From assembly GCA_910587905.1 (NCBI GenBank), contig CAJUOF010000075.1, positions 1-25,708 on the forward strand: DNA of 25,708 bases. Reading direction: 5' to 3'. This DNA is from an uncultured Lachnospiraceae bacterium (lineage in GTDB: Bacteria; Bacillota_A; Clostridia; Lachnospirales; Lachnospiraceae). Of the stretch, positions 7,751 through 14,868 are shown in pieces. The stretch's first letter is position 1, and every line of letters starts with the position of its first letter. The position numbers were made by a program, and so were the translations under genes. A model generated the notes under the pieces. That model did no database searches. It worked only from the letters and a program-made list of their open reading frames with translations, and was not told where the DNA came from.

Positions 7751-9325
7751 TTATCCCTCCGGCGTGGGTACGGGGGCCTCTGTGGAAGCTGCCTGTGTGG
7801 TGGGCGGTACTTCCTGCGTCTCCGGCGTGGTGGGCGGTTCTGTTGCAGCGGGCGGTGCCTGCGTGGGCGCTTCCGTAGCAGGCGGCGTCTCCGGCTGACT
7901 TACATCCGGTTCTGTCGGCTGACCTGCATTGGGATCGACGGGCACATCCGGCCCTCTCTCGACCTTCTTCGCCTTCGCAAGATATTTATCTGTGTGCAGG
8001 CGGATTCTTTCTATCAGGACTCCGTCCTCATAAATTTCTTTGTAAGCCTCCACGGTTGCCTTGGGATATCCCGACTCCAGTTTTTTCTCTTGGCCCGGCG
8101 CCAGGGCAGGGTTTATGGTCACCTCGTCCGGAAGATATTCTTCGCTGAGAATCTCATTGGTAAAATCCAGGGTTCTGCCTGCCGGCCTGGTCTCCTTTCC
8201 CCATATGGTGTAGGTCACAGTTCCGCTTCCATCATGATACGCCTCAATGTAGATGGGAAAATCAAAATCATTGGTCAGCTCCAAATCCTTGCTGCCGCCG
8301 TCATTGATGGTGGCATCCAATCCCCACTTTGTGTAACCCACGACCATGGAATGATTGGATCGTTTGGAGATATTCACCTCCGCCCGAAGGGCCGCATTAT
8401 AAAGTGTCGTGGCGAGCTGGCAGATTCCGCCTCCGTATTCTTTCACATAGGAATTTCCCTGGTAGGCAATCTGCATCGTATAGCCGTTCTCTGCGGTAAA
8501 CGGGGCCAGGGCGTCGTGCATAGACCAGCTTTCTCCCGGCATGATCAAAATCCCCGTTGTCAGATCCACACCTCTCTGTACATTCTGCAGCTTTCCGCCG
8601 CTCCTGTCGTGATTGTCGGTGGAAAATTTCCCCAAGGGATCCTGAATCTGAGAAAGCTGCGCCTTCGTATACTTGGGCTGAGTGATCTCCGCCACCGCCG
8701 CCAGGGTTACATCCCCTCCATCCCAGTCACGGAACGCCTCCTGCACCGCCGATACGGTGGCAGGGACATCTACCTGGATTCCTGTCCGGCTTTCACTGAC
8801 GGTAAATCCGTCACCTGTTCTGGTCAATGTCGCATCCACCGGCTCCACCGAAAGGCTGCCTGTCTGTTCCGTCACAAACTGACTCACTTTATCCGAATCG
8901 ATATTCATCCCCAGCTCGTAAATCTGATTGCTGGTTTTCAGATCCGTCTCCGCCTTATAGCGGGTAATCAAATTTCCATCCTTTCCAAGGGCCAGCGCTT
9001 CCATGACCAGTTCTGCAATGTCGTTGGTATGAAGCCCCAGCTCCGCCGCCGTCACCTGGATGGGCTCCACCTCCTCGGCCCCCTCCAAAGTCACCGTCAA
9101 GGTTTTCTTCCCGGTCTCCTCCACATAAGCGCGGACCTCCTTCAGTGCTTTCTCCGCTGTCATCCCGCTCACATTGATTTTATCAATGTAGACACCGTCT
9201 GCGATCACTTCATCTTCCGCAAACACATCGACTTCTCCGGCTTCCTCAGCCGCATGAGCCGCTCCCGGTAACAATGCCGCCGCAAACAAAATTGCCGCGA
9301 ACATCTTTACACATCTTTTTTTCAT
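7751..9325 (-). CDS. Exported VanW-G5 family protein (paralogue 1)
   Basis: The protein is 524 residues from the ATG at 9325, chosen because it gives a clean signal peptide (MKKR, hydrophobic stretch, AHA-A cleavage site) and matches the neighbour's start. After it come a PG_binding_4-like region with DEVIADGVYIDKINVSGM at about 38-54 and LGLHTNDI at about 96, then a VanW domain at about 235-370 (EYGGGICQLATTLYNAALRAE, then NDGGSKDLELTNDFDFPIY). A G5-like domain (about 388-457) follows and a Pro/Thr/Glu-rich tail ends the protein. VanW proteins occur in some vancomycin-resistance clusters, but most, like this one, are uncharacterised cell-envelope proteins. It has its own promoter and lies downstream of its paralogue. 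Confidence 0.9.
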   Translation of the reverse strand: MKKRCVKMFAAILFAAALLPGAAHAAEEAGEVDVFAEDEVIADGVYIDKINVSGMTAEKALKEVRAYVEETGKKTLTVTLEGAEEVEPIQVTAAELGLHTNDIAELVMEALALGKDGNLITRYKAETDLKTSNQIYELGMNIDSDKVSQFVTEQTGSLSVEPVDATLTRTGDGFTVSESRTGIQVDVPATVSAVQEAFRDWDGGDVTLAAVAEITQPKYTKAQLSQIQDPLGKFSTDNHDRSGGKLQNVQRGVDLTTGILIMPGESWSMHDALAPFTAENGYTMQIAYQGNSYVKEYGGGICQLATTLYNAALRAEVNISKRSNHSMVVGYTKWGLDATINDGGSKDLELTNDFDFPIYIEAYHDGSGTVTYTIWGKETRPAGRTLDFTNEILSEEYLPDEVTINPALAPGQEKKLESGYPKATVEAYKEIYEDGVLIERIRLHTDKYLAKAKKVERGPDVPVDPNAGQPTEPDVSQPETPPATEAPTQAPPAATEPPTTPETQEVPPTTQAASTEAPVPTPEG

Positions 9326-9378
9326 AAAACGCTTCCCTTCCTTCTCTGAACCTGTCATCTCTCCCCCGCGTTCCATCC

Positions 9379-9406
9379 ATTGTAACACAAGTTTTTTGAT
9401 TTTCAA
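9379..9406 (-). promoter_or_regulatory. Sigma-A promoter of VanW paralogue 1
   Basis: On the minus strand, TTGAAA (9406-9401) and TACAAT (9384-9379) are 16 bp apart, about 55 bp upstream of the chosen ATG. This argues for separate expression from the upstream paralogue. Confidence 0.65.
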
Positions 9407-9488
9407 GGGCAGTCATAGAATCTTAAAAGTATTGCAACAAGTTTTACAAGTTCTTCAAGAAATAGAAAGGAATGTATCTAAAATGTTT

Positions 9489-9504
9489 TTTTTACATTCT
9501 TTAT
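9489..9504. repeat. 16-bp direct repeat, copy 1 of 2 (other at 11205-11220)
   Basis: The plus-strand word TTTTTACATTCTTTAT occurs here, over the stop codon of VanW paralogue 2, and again at 11205-11220, over the stop codon of the small membrane protein. The two copies bracket the paralogue-2 gene and may mark the joint of a tandem gene duplication. Confidence 0.7.
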
Positions 9505-11186
9505 GCAGCCGGTGTCTCCGGTGTCGGTGCCGGCGTCTCCGGTGCCGGTGTCTCCGGCGTCGGTGCCGGTGTCTCCGGTGTAGGTGCCGGCGTCTCCGGT
9601 GCCGGTGTCTCCGGTGTCGCCGGCGCATTGGGATCAATGGGCAGCCCCGTGTTGGGATCGATGGGCTGCGCCGTTCCCCGGATCACCTTCCTGGGAGAAG
9701 CAATATATTTATCCGTATGAAGCTTGATGGTCTCAACCACCTCGCCGTCGATCAAAATCTCCTTATAGGCTTCTGCCGTCACCGCCGGGTAAGAGCTGGC
9801 CTGTTCCACATGCTCATAACCGATCGGCTGAGTCGGATCCTCAATGATCTGTTCGGGGACAGACTCCTTGCTCAAGGTCTTTCCATAAAACCGGAGGGTT
9901 CGATTTTCCGGCCTGGTTTCCTTGCCCCAGATCGTATAGGTAACCTCTCCTTTGCCATTGTGATAGCCCTCGATATAAATCGGGAAATCAAAGTCATTGG
10001 TGAGTTCCAGATCCTTGCTCCCCCCGTCGTTGATGGTGGCGTCCAGCCCAAAGTCCGTGTAGTACACCACCATGGAGTGGTTCGAGCGCTTGGAAATATG
10101 TACCTCTGCCCGAAGGGCCGCATTATAGAGGGTCGTGGCCAGCTGGCAGATGCCGCCGCCGTACTCCTGCACATAGCCGCCTGACTGATATGCAATCTGC
10201 TGTGTATATCCATTTGCTGCCGAAAAAGGGGCCAAGGCATCATGCATGGACCAGACATCTCCCGGCATAAGCAAAATCCCGTTGGTCAATTCTACGCCGC
10301 GGCTCAAATTCTGCATCTTTCCGCTGCCTCTGTCGCTGGTGGAAGCGGAAAAGCTTCCCAATTTATCCTGAACCTGGGAGAGCAGCTCCGTGGACCGCTT
10401 GGGCTCAATGATCTCGGCCACTGCCGCCATGGAAAGGTCCTCTCTGTTCCAATCTTTAAACGCCGCCGTAATAGCCGAAACCGTCGCAGGCACATCCACC
10501 TTCACTCCGGTCTTGCTGTCGCTGACGGAAAAGCCTCCGCTCACCCGGGTGATCTCCGCATCAACCGGCTCCACGGAGAAATCCGCCGTCTGCTCTGTGA
10601 TAAACTGTTCCACTTTCTCATCATCAATGGCCATTCCATACTCATAAACCTGGTTGCTGGCCTGCAGATCCTTCTCCGCCTTGTAACGGACGATCAAGTT
10701 GCCGCCCTTCCCGAGGGCCAGCGCTTCCATGACGATCCCGGAAATATCATCCGTATGGAGTCCCAGCTCCGCCGCCGTGGTCGTAATGGGCTCCAGGTCA
10801 TCGGCCCCCTCCAAGGTCACAGTCAGGGTTTTCTTTCCAATCTCTTCCCCATAGGATAAAACTGCCTCCAGAGCCTGTTCAGCCGTCATGCCACTCACAT
10901 CGATGGTTCCAATGAAAACACCGTCCGCGATGACTTCATCCTTCTCATAGAAGCTTTTCTCCAATGCCTCCTGCAGCTTCTTTTTCTGCTCCTCCGGGGA
11001 GACTGTGGTCCCTTTTGGCTCTGCGGTCTCTTCCTGCTTCTCTTCATCCAGGTCATCCAGAGTTTCCACTTCCTCCGCCTGGGTCGCTCCCTCCTGCTCC
11101 TCTGTCGCAAACGCCGCCGTCCCCGGAACCAAAAAAGTCACGAGAAGGGCCGTCGCAAGGATCCTTGCACATCGTTTTTTCATCAT
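9501..11186 (-). CDS. Exported VanW-G5 family protein (paralogue 2)
   Basis: This 561-residue paralogue of the neighbouring VanW protein has the same order of parts: signal peptide (MMKKR, hydrophobic core, TAAFA), PG_binding_4-like repeats, VanW domain with EYGGGICQLATTLYNAALRAE and NDGGSKDLELTNDFDFPIY, then a G5-like domain. It differs in an extra acidic Glu/Gln-rich linker after the signal peptide and in its C-terminal tail, a regular Pro-Thr-Glu repeat where paralogue 1 is irregular. Such tails commonly span the cell wall. An AAGGA SD lies five bases before the first ATG. The 35-residue membrane protein gene lies 30 bp upstream and shares its promoter. Confidence 0.9.
   Translation of the reverse strand: MMKKRCARILATALLVTFLVPGTAAFATEEQEGATQAEEVETLDDLDEEKQEETAEPKGTTVSPEEQKKKLQEALEKSFYEKDEVIADGVFIGTIDVSGMTAEQALEAVLSYGEEIGKKTLTVTLEGADDLEPITTTAAELGLHTDDISGIVMEALALGKGGNLIVRYKAEKDLQASNQVYEYGMAIDDEKVEQFITEQTADFSVEPVDAEITRVSGGFSVSDSKTGVKVDVPATVSAITAAFKDWNREDLSMAAVAEIIEPKRSTELLSQVQDKLGSFSASTSDRGSGKMQNLSRGVELTNGILLMPGDVWSMHDALAPFSAANGYTQQIAYQSGGYVQEYGGGICQLATTLYNAALRAEVHISKRSNHSMVVYYTDFGLDATINDGGSKDLELTNDFDFPIYIEGYHNGKGEVTYTIWGKETRPENRTLRFYGKTLSKESVPEQIIEDPTQPIGYEHVEQASSYPAVTAEAYKEILIDGEVVETIKLHTDKYIASPRKVIRGTAQPIDPNTGLPIDPNAPATPETPAPETPAPTPETPAPTPETPAPETPAPTPETPAA
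9504..9617 (-). repeat. Two 57-bp tandem repeats encoding a Pro/Thr/Glu tail
   Basis: The last 38 residues of VanW paralogue 2 are two copies of a 19-residue unit, starting TPETPAPETPAPTPETPAP, that differ at the final residue. The DNA copies are nearly identical. The array probably varies in copy number between strains. Confidence 0.8.
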
Positions 11187-11204
11187 CGATTCCTTCCTCT
11201 CACG

Positions 11205-11220
11205 TTTTTACATTCTTTAT
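11205..11220. repeat. 16-bp direct repeat, copy 2 of 2 (other at 9489-9504)
   Basis: The word TTTTTACATTCTTTAT is an exact match to the copy at the end of VanW paralogue 2. In both places it begins at or next to the stop codon of the upstream gene, as read on the minus strand. Confidence 0.7.
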
Positions 11221-11324
11221 AAAACAGCGCTCAAGACCATCGGCACCACCATGGCAAGCGCCAGGACAATGGCGATCACGCCGACAATGATCCGCTTCGT
11301 TTTCTGACTCTTCACATTTAACAT
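11217..11324 (-). CDS. 35-residue single-TM small protein upstream of VanW
   Basis: A short frame starts at the ATG at 11324, eight bases after AGGAGG; an earlier ATG at 11330 is too close to the SD. The product has a basic N-terminus (MLNVKSQKTKR) and one hydrophobic helix of about 23 residues (IIVGVIAIVLALAMVVPMV), so it should sit in the membrane with the N-terminus inside. It precedes VanW paralogue 2 by 30 bp on the same strand. I do not recognise a named family. Good SD, composition and location support it being real. Confidence 0.7.
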   Translation of the reverse strand: MLNVKSQKTKRIIVGVIAIVLALAMVVPMVLSAVL

Positions 11325-11405
11325 CTGCATCTCCTCCTCGTCCATACAGAATTTTCTTCCTGCTCTATGGACCACACCACTTTTTCATTTCTTCCGCATT
11401 TGTCT

Positions 11406-11434
11406 ATTATACAAAATCCCGCGGTCTTTGGGAA
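11406..11434 (-). promoter_or_regulatory. Probable promoter of the small membrane protein-VanW unit
   Basis: On the minus strand a perfect TATAAT (11411-11406) is preceded at 17 bp by TTCCCA (11434-11429), a weak -35. It lies about 80 bp upstream of the 35-residue protein start and past the stop of the radical SAM gene. Confidence 0.6.
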
Positions 11435-11487
11435 GTACTTTTCTCATCCAAATTCTTCTTTTTCCGCCCTTTTTCGAGGCCCTTTTC

Positions 11488-13185
11488 TCACAATCTCGTA
11501 CAGCACGCATTTCCCGTCAGGGGATCCCTCTCTCTATACTCAAACAGCCAATACTCTACATGTTTCGAGAAGGAAGAGAAGAACGCCTCCACATGGACTT
11601 CCCTAAGAAGCTGCTTCACCGGCCTTCCCGGGAATCGCTCCTTGAGTCTTTTTCGGATCTCCTCCCTGTAAGGCTCCTGAGAGGGGGCAAATTCCGGCCG
11701 CTTCTTTGCATTCTCCCGCAGATAATAGTCGACCGTCAGCGGTTTTCGGAGTCCTTCTGCCACTCCCGGAAACTCTTTCTTCACATAGTCCAAGAGAAAT
11801 TCATAGAGTGCCGTCCTCATATGCCTGCATGTCCCCATGCCCTGCCTCATCCAGGCACGGCCGAGGCTTTCGTACATCAGAAACGGCCGTCCAAAAAATG
11901 GGAGCAGAAACTTCATCGAGTAGGAAAACTGGTGGCTGTTATAATAAATCTCCACCATTTCCTCCACCTGCTTCAAGCAAATCAAATCATCGTGGGAAAG
12001 CCACGGCGTCTGGAGCACCTCAAAGGGCGCCTCCGCCTGATACAAAATATGGTAACGGTCTGCCTCCTCGTACATCGGCGTCCCCTTAAGCACCTTCAAA
12101 AATCCAAGCTGTAATTCATCCGGCCTCATGGAATAGACCTCGTCAAAGGAATGCCCAAAGCTCTCATAGTCCTCATAGGGCAGCCCTGCAATCAAATCCA
12201 AATGCTGATGGATATTCCCTCCCTGCCGCACCTGTTCCGTCACAAAATGAAGCTTTTTCAGGTCCGCTTCCCGGTGGATGGCCTTCAAGGTTTCCGGGTT
12301 GGCCGACTGTACGCCAATCTCAAGCTGTAAAAGCCCTGGGCGCAGAGTTTCCAGGAGCGCCAGACATTCCTCGTCCAAGAGCTCCGCAGCAATTTCAAAA
12401 TGAAAATTGGTCACGCCATTGTCATGATCCCGCAGGAAGGTCCAGACGGCTATGGCCCGGTCTTTTTTGCAGTTAAAGGTTCGATCCACAAATTTCACCT
12501 GAGGAACCTCTTTCTGCAAAAAGAAGCCCAGTTCCTCGTATACCTTCGAGAGCGAGCGAAACCGCAGATGTCTTTCTGTGGAGGAAAGGCAATAGCTGCA
12601 TGAGAATGGGCAGCCCCGGCTGGTCTCGTAATAGAGGATCCGGTTACGGAAATCCTCCTGGCCCCACATGGTCCCGTAGACAAACGGAAGCTCATCCATG
12701 CAGATAGGCTCGCCAGGCGGCGTAATCACCACCTGACCGGTTTCATCCCTGTAGGCACATCCCTGAGGAAGCTCCCGCGGGCGGAGCGCCGACGAGGTTT
12801 CATCAGATTCATAAAAACGCAGCAGCTCCGGAAAACTCCGTTCTCCCTCTCCATAGAGAATCCCGTCAGCCTCCGGCATCTCGGCAAGCTGCCTCTCAAG
12901 ATCAAAGGAGACCTCCGGGCCCCCCAGCCAGATGGGAACCTCCGGCCGCAGCCGTTTTAGATTCCGCACCAGGCTCTTCACATGCTCAATATTCCAGATA
13001 TAGCAGGAAAAACAGAGGAGCTCCGCCTTCCTCCTATAAATATCATCCAGGATTTCCGCCGCCCGATGGTTGATGGTGTACTCTGCCAGCTCCACCTGGC
13101 CCTCCGGTGCACAGGCTTTCAGGCTGTAGACCGCCAGATTCGAATGAATATATTTTGCATTAATCGCAACCAACAGGCATTTCAT
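11488..13185 (-). CDS. B12-binding domain radical SAM protein (DUF4080-type)
   Basis: The protein is 565 residues from the ATG at 13185, which has a GGAGG SD. The N-terminal part (about 1-130) has the Rossmann-like layout of a cobalamin-binding domain (MKCLLVAINAKYIHSN, then WLGGPEVSFD and GEGERSFPELL). The radical SAM domain follows with the [4Fe-4S] motif Cys192-x3-Cys196-x2-Cys199 in RGCPFSCSYC. The C-terminal 150 residues match what I know of DUF4080. This class is widespread in Clostridia and its substrate is not known. It is the last gene of a tlpA - CXXC microprotein operon, which suggests a redox-linked role at the membrane; that is inference. Confidence 0.9.
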   Translation of the reverse strand: MKCLLVAINAKYIHSNLAVYSLKACAPEGQVELAEYTINHRAAEILDDIYRRKAELLCFSCYIWNIEHVKSLVRNLKRLRPEVPIWLGGPEVSFDLERQLAEMPEADGILYGEGERSFPELLRFYESDETSSALRPRELPQGCAYRDETGQVVITPPGEPICMDELPFVYGTMWGQEDFRNRILYYETSRGCPFSCSYCLSSTERHLRFRSLSKVYEELGFFLQKEVPQVKFVDRTFNCKKDRAIAVWTFLRDHDNGVTNFHFEIAAELLDEECLALLETLRPGLLQLEIGVQSANPETLKAIHREADLKKLHFVTEQVRQGGNIHQHLDLIAGLPYEDYESFGHSFDEVYSMRPDELQLGFLKVLKGTPMYEEADRYHILYQAEAPFEVLQTPWLSHDDLICLKQVEEMVEIYYNSHQFSYSMKFLLPFFGRPFLMYESLGRAWMRQGMGTCRHMRTALYEFLLDYVKKEFPGVAEGLRKPLTVDYYLRENAKKRPEFAPSQEPYREEIRKRLKERFPGRPVKQLLREVHVEAFFSSFSKHVEYWLFEYRERDPLTGNACCTRL

Positions 13186-13199
13186 CTGCTCCTCCTTAT

Positions 13200-13352
13200 C
13201 TACCCAATGCCGATGCATTCCAGGCAAATTCTCACCGCTTTCTGCAAGACCTCCAAATGCTCTTTCCGCATGAAGCCGATGCCGATAAACAAAATGGAGA
13301 TGACCAGTATCACAAAGGAGATTCCCCTCCGCTTTGTTTCATTCCTCTGCAT
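13200..13352 (-). CDS. CD1871A-family CXXC motif membrane microprotein
   Basis: This 50-residue protein has a basic start (MQRNETKRRG), one TM helix (ISFVILVISILFIGIGFM), and a C-terminus AVRICLECIGIG that carries a CXXC motif. That ending and size match the CD1871A-type family as I remember it, found in Clostridia next to TlpA-like thioredoxins and iron-sulfur proteins. The start overlaps the last 14 bases of the tlpA gene and is preceded by AGGAGG inside tlpA. The stop lies 14 bases before the radical SAM start. The CXXC pair could accept electrons or disulfides from the TlpA partner; this is inferred from context. Confidence 0.8.
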   Translation of the reverse strand: MQRNETKRRGISFVILVISILFIGIGFMRKEHLEVLQKAVRICLECIGIG

Positions 13353-14016
13353 ATTCAATCTCCTCCTTCCCGGAGGCCTTCAGCACTTCATTGATCGCCG
13401 CCGTATATACCTTCGCCAAATCCGCCTGTCCGCCGATTATAGCATCACCGACCACATATCCATCCGCATCCACCACAATGGTGGTGGGGGTATACATGAT
13501 CTCACCCACAACCGCGGCCAGTCCGCCATCGCCGCTCACCAAAGTCGCTCCCTCAAAACCGGCCCCTTCCAAAATCTTCTTCACAGAGTCCGTCTCCGTC
13601 CCTGCGTCCAGACAAACCGTCATGATCTGTACGTGGTCCGGCAGTGCTTTCTCAAGCTCCGCGATCTCCGGCAGCTCTTCAATGCAGGGCCCGCAGTAGG
13701 TCGCCCAAAAGTTGATGAGCGTCGCGTCCTTTTTCGCGATGTCTTCCTGGGTAATAATCTGACCATCCAGGGTTTTGGCCTCGAAGGTTCCAAGTCCCAA
13801 ACGCTCCTCCTGCTCCACCTCCGTCTCCCCCGAACTCTCCAAATCGTTTTCCACGCTGCTTTCTGTCTGCTTTGCCTCCTGACTCTCCGGAGTCGTATTT
13901 TCCTCGCCGCATCCGATGGCAGATATTCCCAGAATCAACAGCATGCCGAGATACAGCGCCGTCCTTCTTTTGTTTTTCGCGCATTTCCTGCTTCTCATAA
14001 TCCCACCGTTTGTCAT
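13339..14016 (-). CDS. TlpA-family membrane-anchored thioredoxin-like lipoprotein
   Basis: The protein is 225 residues from the ATG at 14016, which follows AGGAGG. A basic N-terminus and a hydrophobic stretch end in SAIGC (Cys36), a slightly imperfect lipobox. An acidic Glu/Ser/Thr linker (37-72) is followed by a thioredoxin fold with the active site FWATYCGPC (Cys108/Cys111) and the cis-proline segment MYTPTTIVVDADGYV. TlpA proteins act outside the membrane as thiol-disulfide oxidoreductases. It is the first gene of an operon with the CXXC microprotein and radical SAM protein. Confidence 0.9.
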   Translation of the reverse strand: MTNGGIMRSRKCAKNKRRTALYLGMLLILGISAIGCGEENTTPESQEAKQTESSVENDLESSGETEVEQEERLGLGTFEAKTLDGQIITQEDIAKKDATLINFWATYCGPCIEELPEIAELEKALPDHVQIMTVCLDAGTETDSVKKILEGAGFEGATLVSGDGGLAAVVGEIMYTPTTIVVDADGYVVGDAIIGGQADLAKVYTAAINEVLKASGKEEIEYAEE

Positions 14017-14053
14017 AAGACCTCCTAGTTTTAAAATTCCTCTGTCTTTTCCC

Positions 14054-14081
14054 ATTATAGCAAACTACAGAAAAATTTCCA
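14054..14081 (-). promoter_or_regulatory. Promoter of the tlpA operon
   Basis: On the minus strand, TGGAAA (14081-14076) and TATAAT (14059-14054) are separated by 16 bp, about 38 bp upstream of the tlpA ATG. The -10 is perfect and the -35 matches four of six positions. Confidence 0.65.
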
Positions 14082-14112
14082 CCAAAAATAGCTGCGCCTC
14101 ATATATATAGAA

Positions 14113-14149
14113 ATCCCCTGCGCAAAGCCGTAACGGCCGCGCAGGGGAT
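14113..14149 (-). terminator. Terminator of hsp20
   Basis: ATCCCCTGCGC (14113-14123) pairs with GCGCAGGGGAT (14139-14149), with an inner GCCG/CGGC stem. It lies about 30 bp beyond the hsp20 stop. The T-tract on the minus strand is short, whereas the plus side has a longer one, so it may act in both directions. Confidence 0.65.
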
Positions 14150-14177
14150 CTTCTGTCTTTTTTCTCTGTCTGAACTG

Positions 14178-14630
14178 TTATCCTTCGATGGCGATGGTTC
14201 CCTTTCTCGCTTCAATCTGCGGATCCTTCTTCGCCACGGAGAGCTTCAAAATCCCATCCTCGAATTTCGCCCGGATATCCTCCTCCTTCACGGCGTCTCC
14301 CACGAAAAAGCGTCTGGAGCAGCTGCCGCAGTAACGCTCTCTGCGGATGTAGGTCCCGTTCTCGTCCTTCTCGTCCTTGCTCTCGTTCTTCGACGCGCTG
14401 ATGGTCAGATAACCGTTCTCCAGGGAGGCGTTCACGTCCTCCTTCTTGAAGCCGGGCAGGTCGATGGCCACCTCGTAGGTTCCCTCTGTCTCCTTCACGT
14501 CCGTCTTCATCAGGTTCTTCTCACTCTTCTGGTACATCGGGCTTCTTCTTCCCCAGAAATCTTTATCCCAGGAAAAATCCATCATCTCGTCAAACAGGTT
14601 CTCTCCAAAAATACTAGGTAACAACATCAT
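14178..14630 (-). CDS. Hsp20/alpha-crystallin family small heat-shock protein
   Basis: The protein is 150 residues from the ATG at 14630; a GGAGG SD sits five bases upstream, so the longer start that overlaps this SD was rejected. The N-terminal MMLLPSIFGENLFDEMMDF arm is typical of clostridial Hsp20 proteins. An alpha-crystallin domain (about 40-135) has YEVAIDLPGFKKEDV and the GILKLSV edge strand, with a C-terminal extension after it. Cys101 and Cys104 (CGSC) in the middle of the domain are of note. It binds unfolding proteins without ATP. A CIRCE element overlaps its promoter, so HrcA control is expected. Confidence 0.95.
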   Translation of the reverse strand: MMLLPSIFGENLFDEMMDFSWDKDFWGRRSPMYQKSEKNLMKTDVKETEGTYEVAIDLPGFKKEDVNASLENGYLTISASKNESKDEKDENGTYIRRERYCGSCSRRFFVGDAVKEEDIRAKFEDGILKLSVAKKDPQIEARKGTIAIEG

Positions 14631-14724
14631 ACATTCCTCCATTCATTTTGCTTTTATTATGAGCGTTTCTTGTCTTTTTAAACTCCGGGAACCGATTTCT
14701 TTTTGTTCTCTTTGTTCTATGTGT

Positions 14725-14753
14725 AATATAACACTTATTATTAGCACTGTCAA
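14725..14753 (-). promoter_or_regulatory. Sigma-A promoter of hsp20
   Basis: On the minus strand a perfect TTGACA (14753-14748) and TATATT (14730-14725) are 17 bp apart. The -35 lies inside the CIRCE element, so bound HrcA would block RNA polymerase. The leader to the hsp20 ATG is about 90 bases. Confidence 0.85.
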
Positions 14754-14767
14754 GTGTTGAGTGCTAA
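14741..14767. promoter_or_regulatory. CIRCE operator (HrcA-binding site)
   Basis: TTAGCACTG (14741-14749), nine bases, then GAGTGCTAA (14759-14767). This is the CIRCE consensus TTAGCACTC-N9-GAGTGCTAA with a single mismatch in the left arm. It overlaps the hsp20 -35 box. HrcA itself is not in the window. Confidence 0.92.
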
Positions 14768-14813
14768 TTTAATTGTGAAAAATTTGTGTCTTTCCTTGAT
14801 CATTGCAATACGC

Positions 14814-14840
14814 AAAAATCCCCGGCTCAAAGCCGGGGAT
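14814..14840 (-). terminator. Rho-independent terminator of the GH5 gene
   Basis: ATCCCCGGCT (14818-14827) and AGCCGGGGAT (14831-14840) form a 10-bp GC-rich stem with a 3-base loop. On the minus strand it is followed by TTTTT (14818-14814). It ends the GH5 transcript just before the hsp20 promoter. Confidence 0.9.
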
Positions 14841-14868
14841 ACCCATTTCTTATTCTGTCCGTTCCATA

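Noticed and set aside
9504..9620. Regular repeats that could be taken for a CRISPR array
   Set aside because: They are in-frame Pro/Thr/Glu codon repeats without spacers.
7994..10184. Long plus-strand open frames (up to 425 codons) opposite the two vanW genes
   Set aside because: They are antisense shadows of GC-rich coding sequence. They lack SD sites and recognisable motifs, whereas the minus-strand frames carry full domains.
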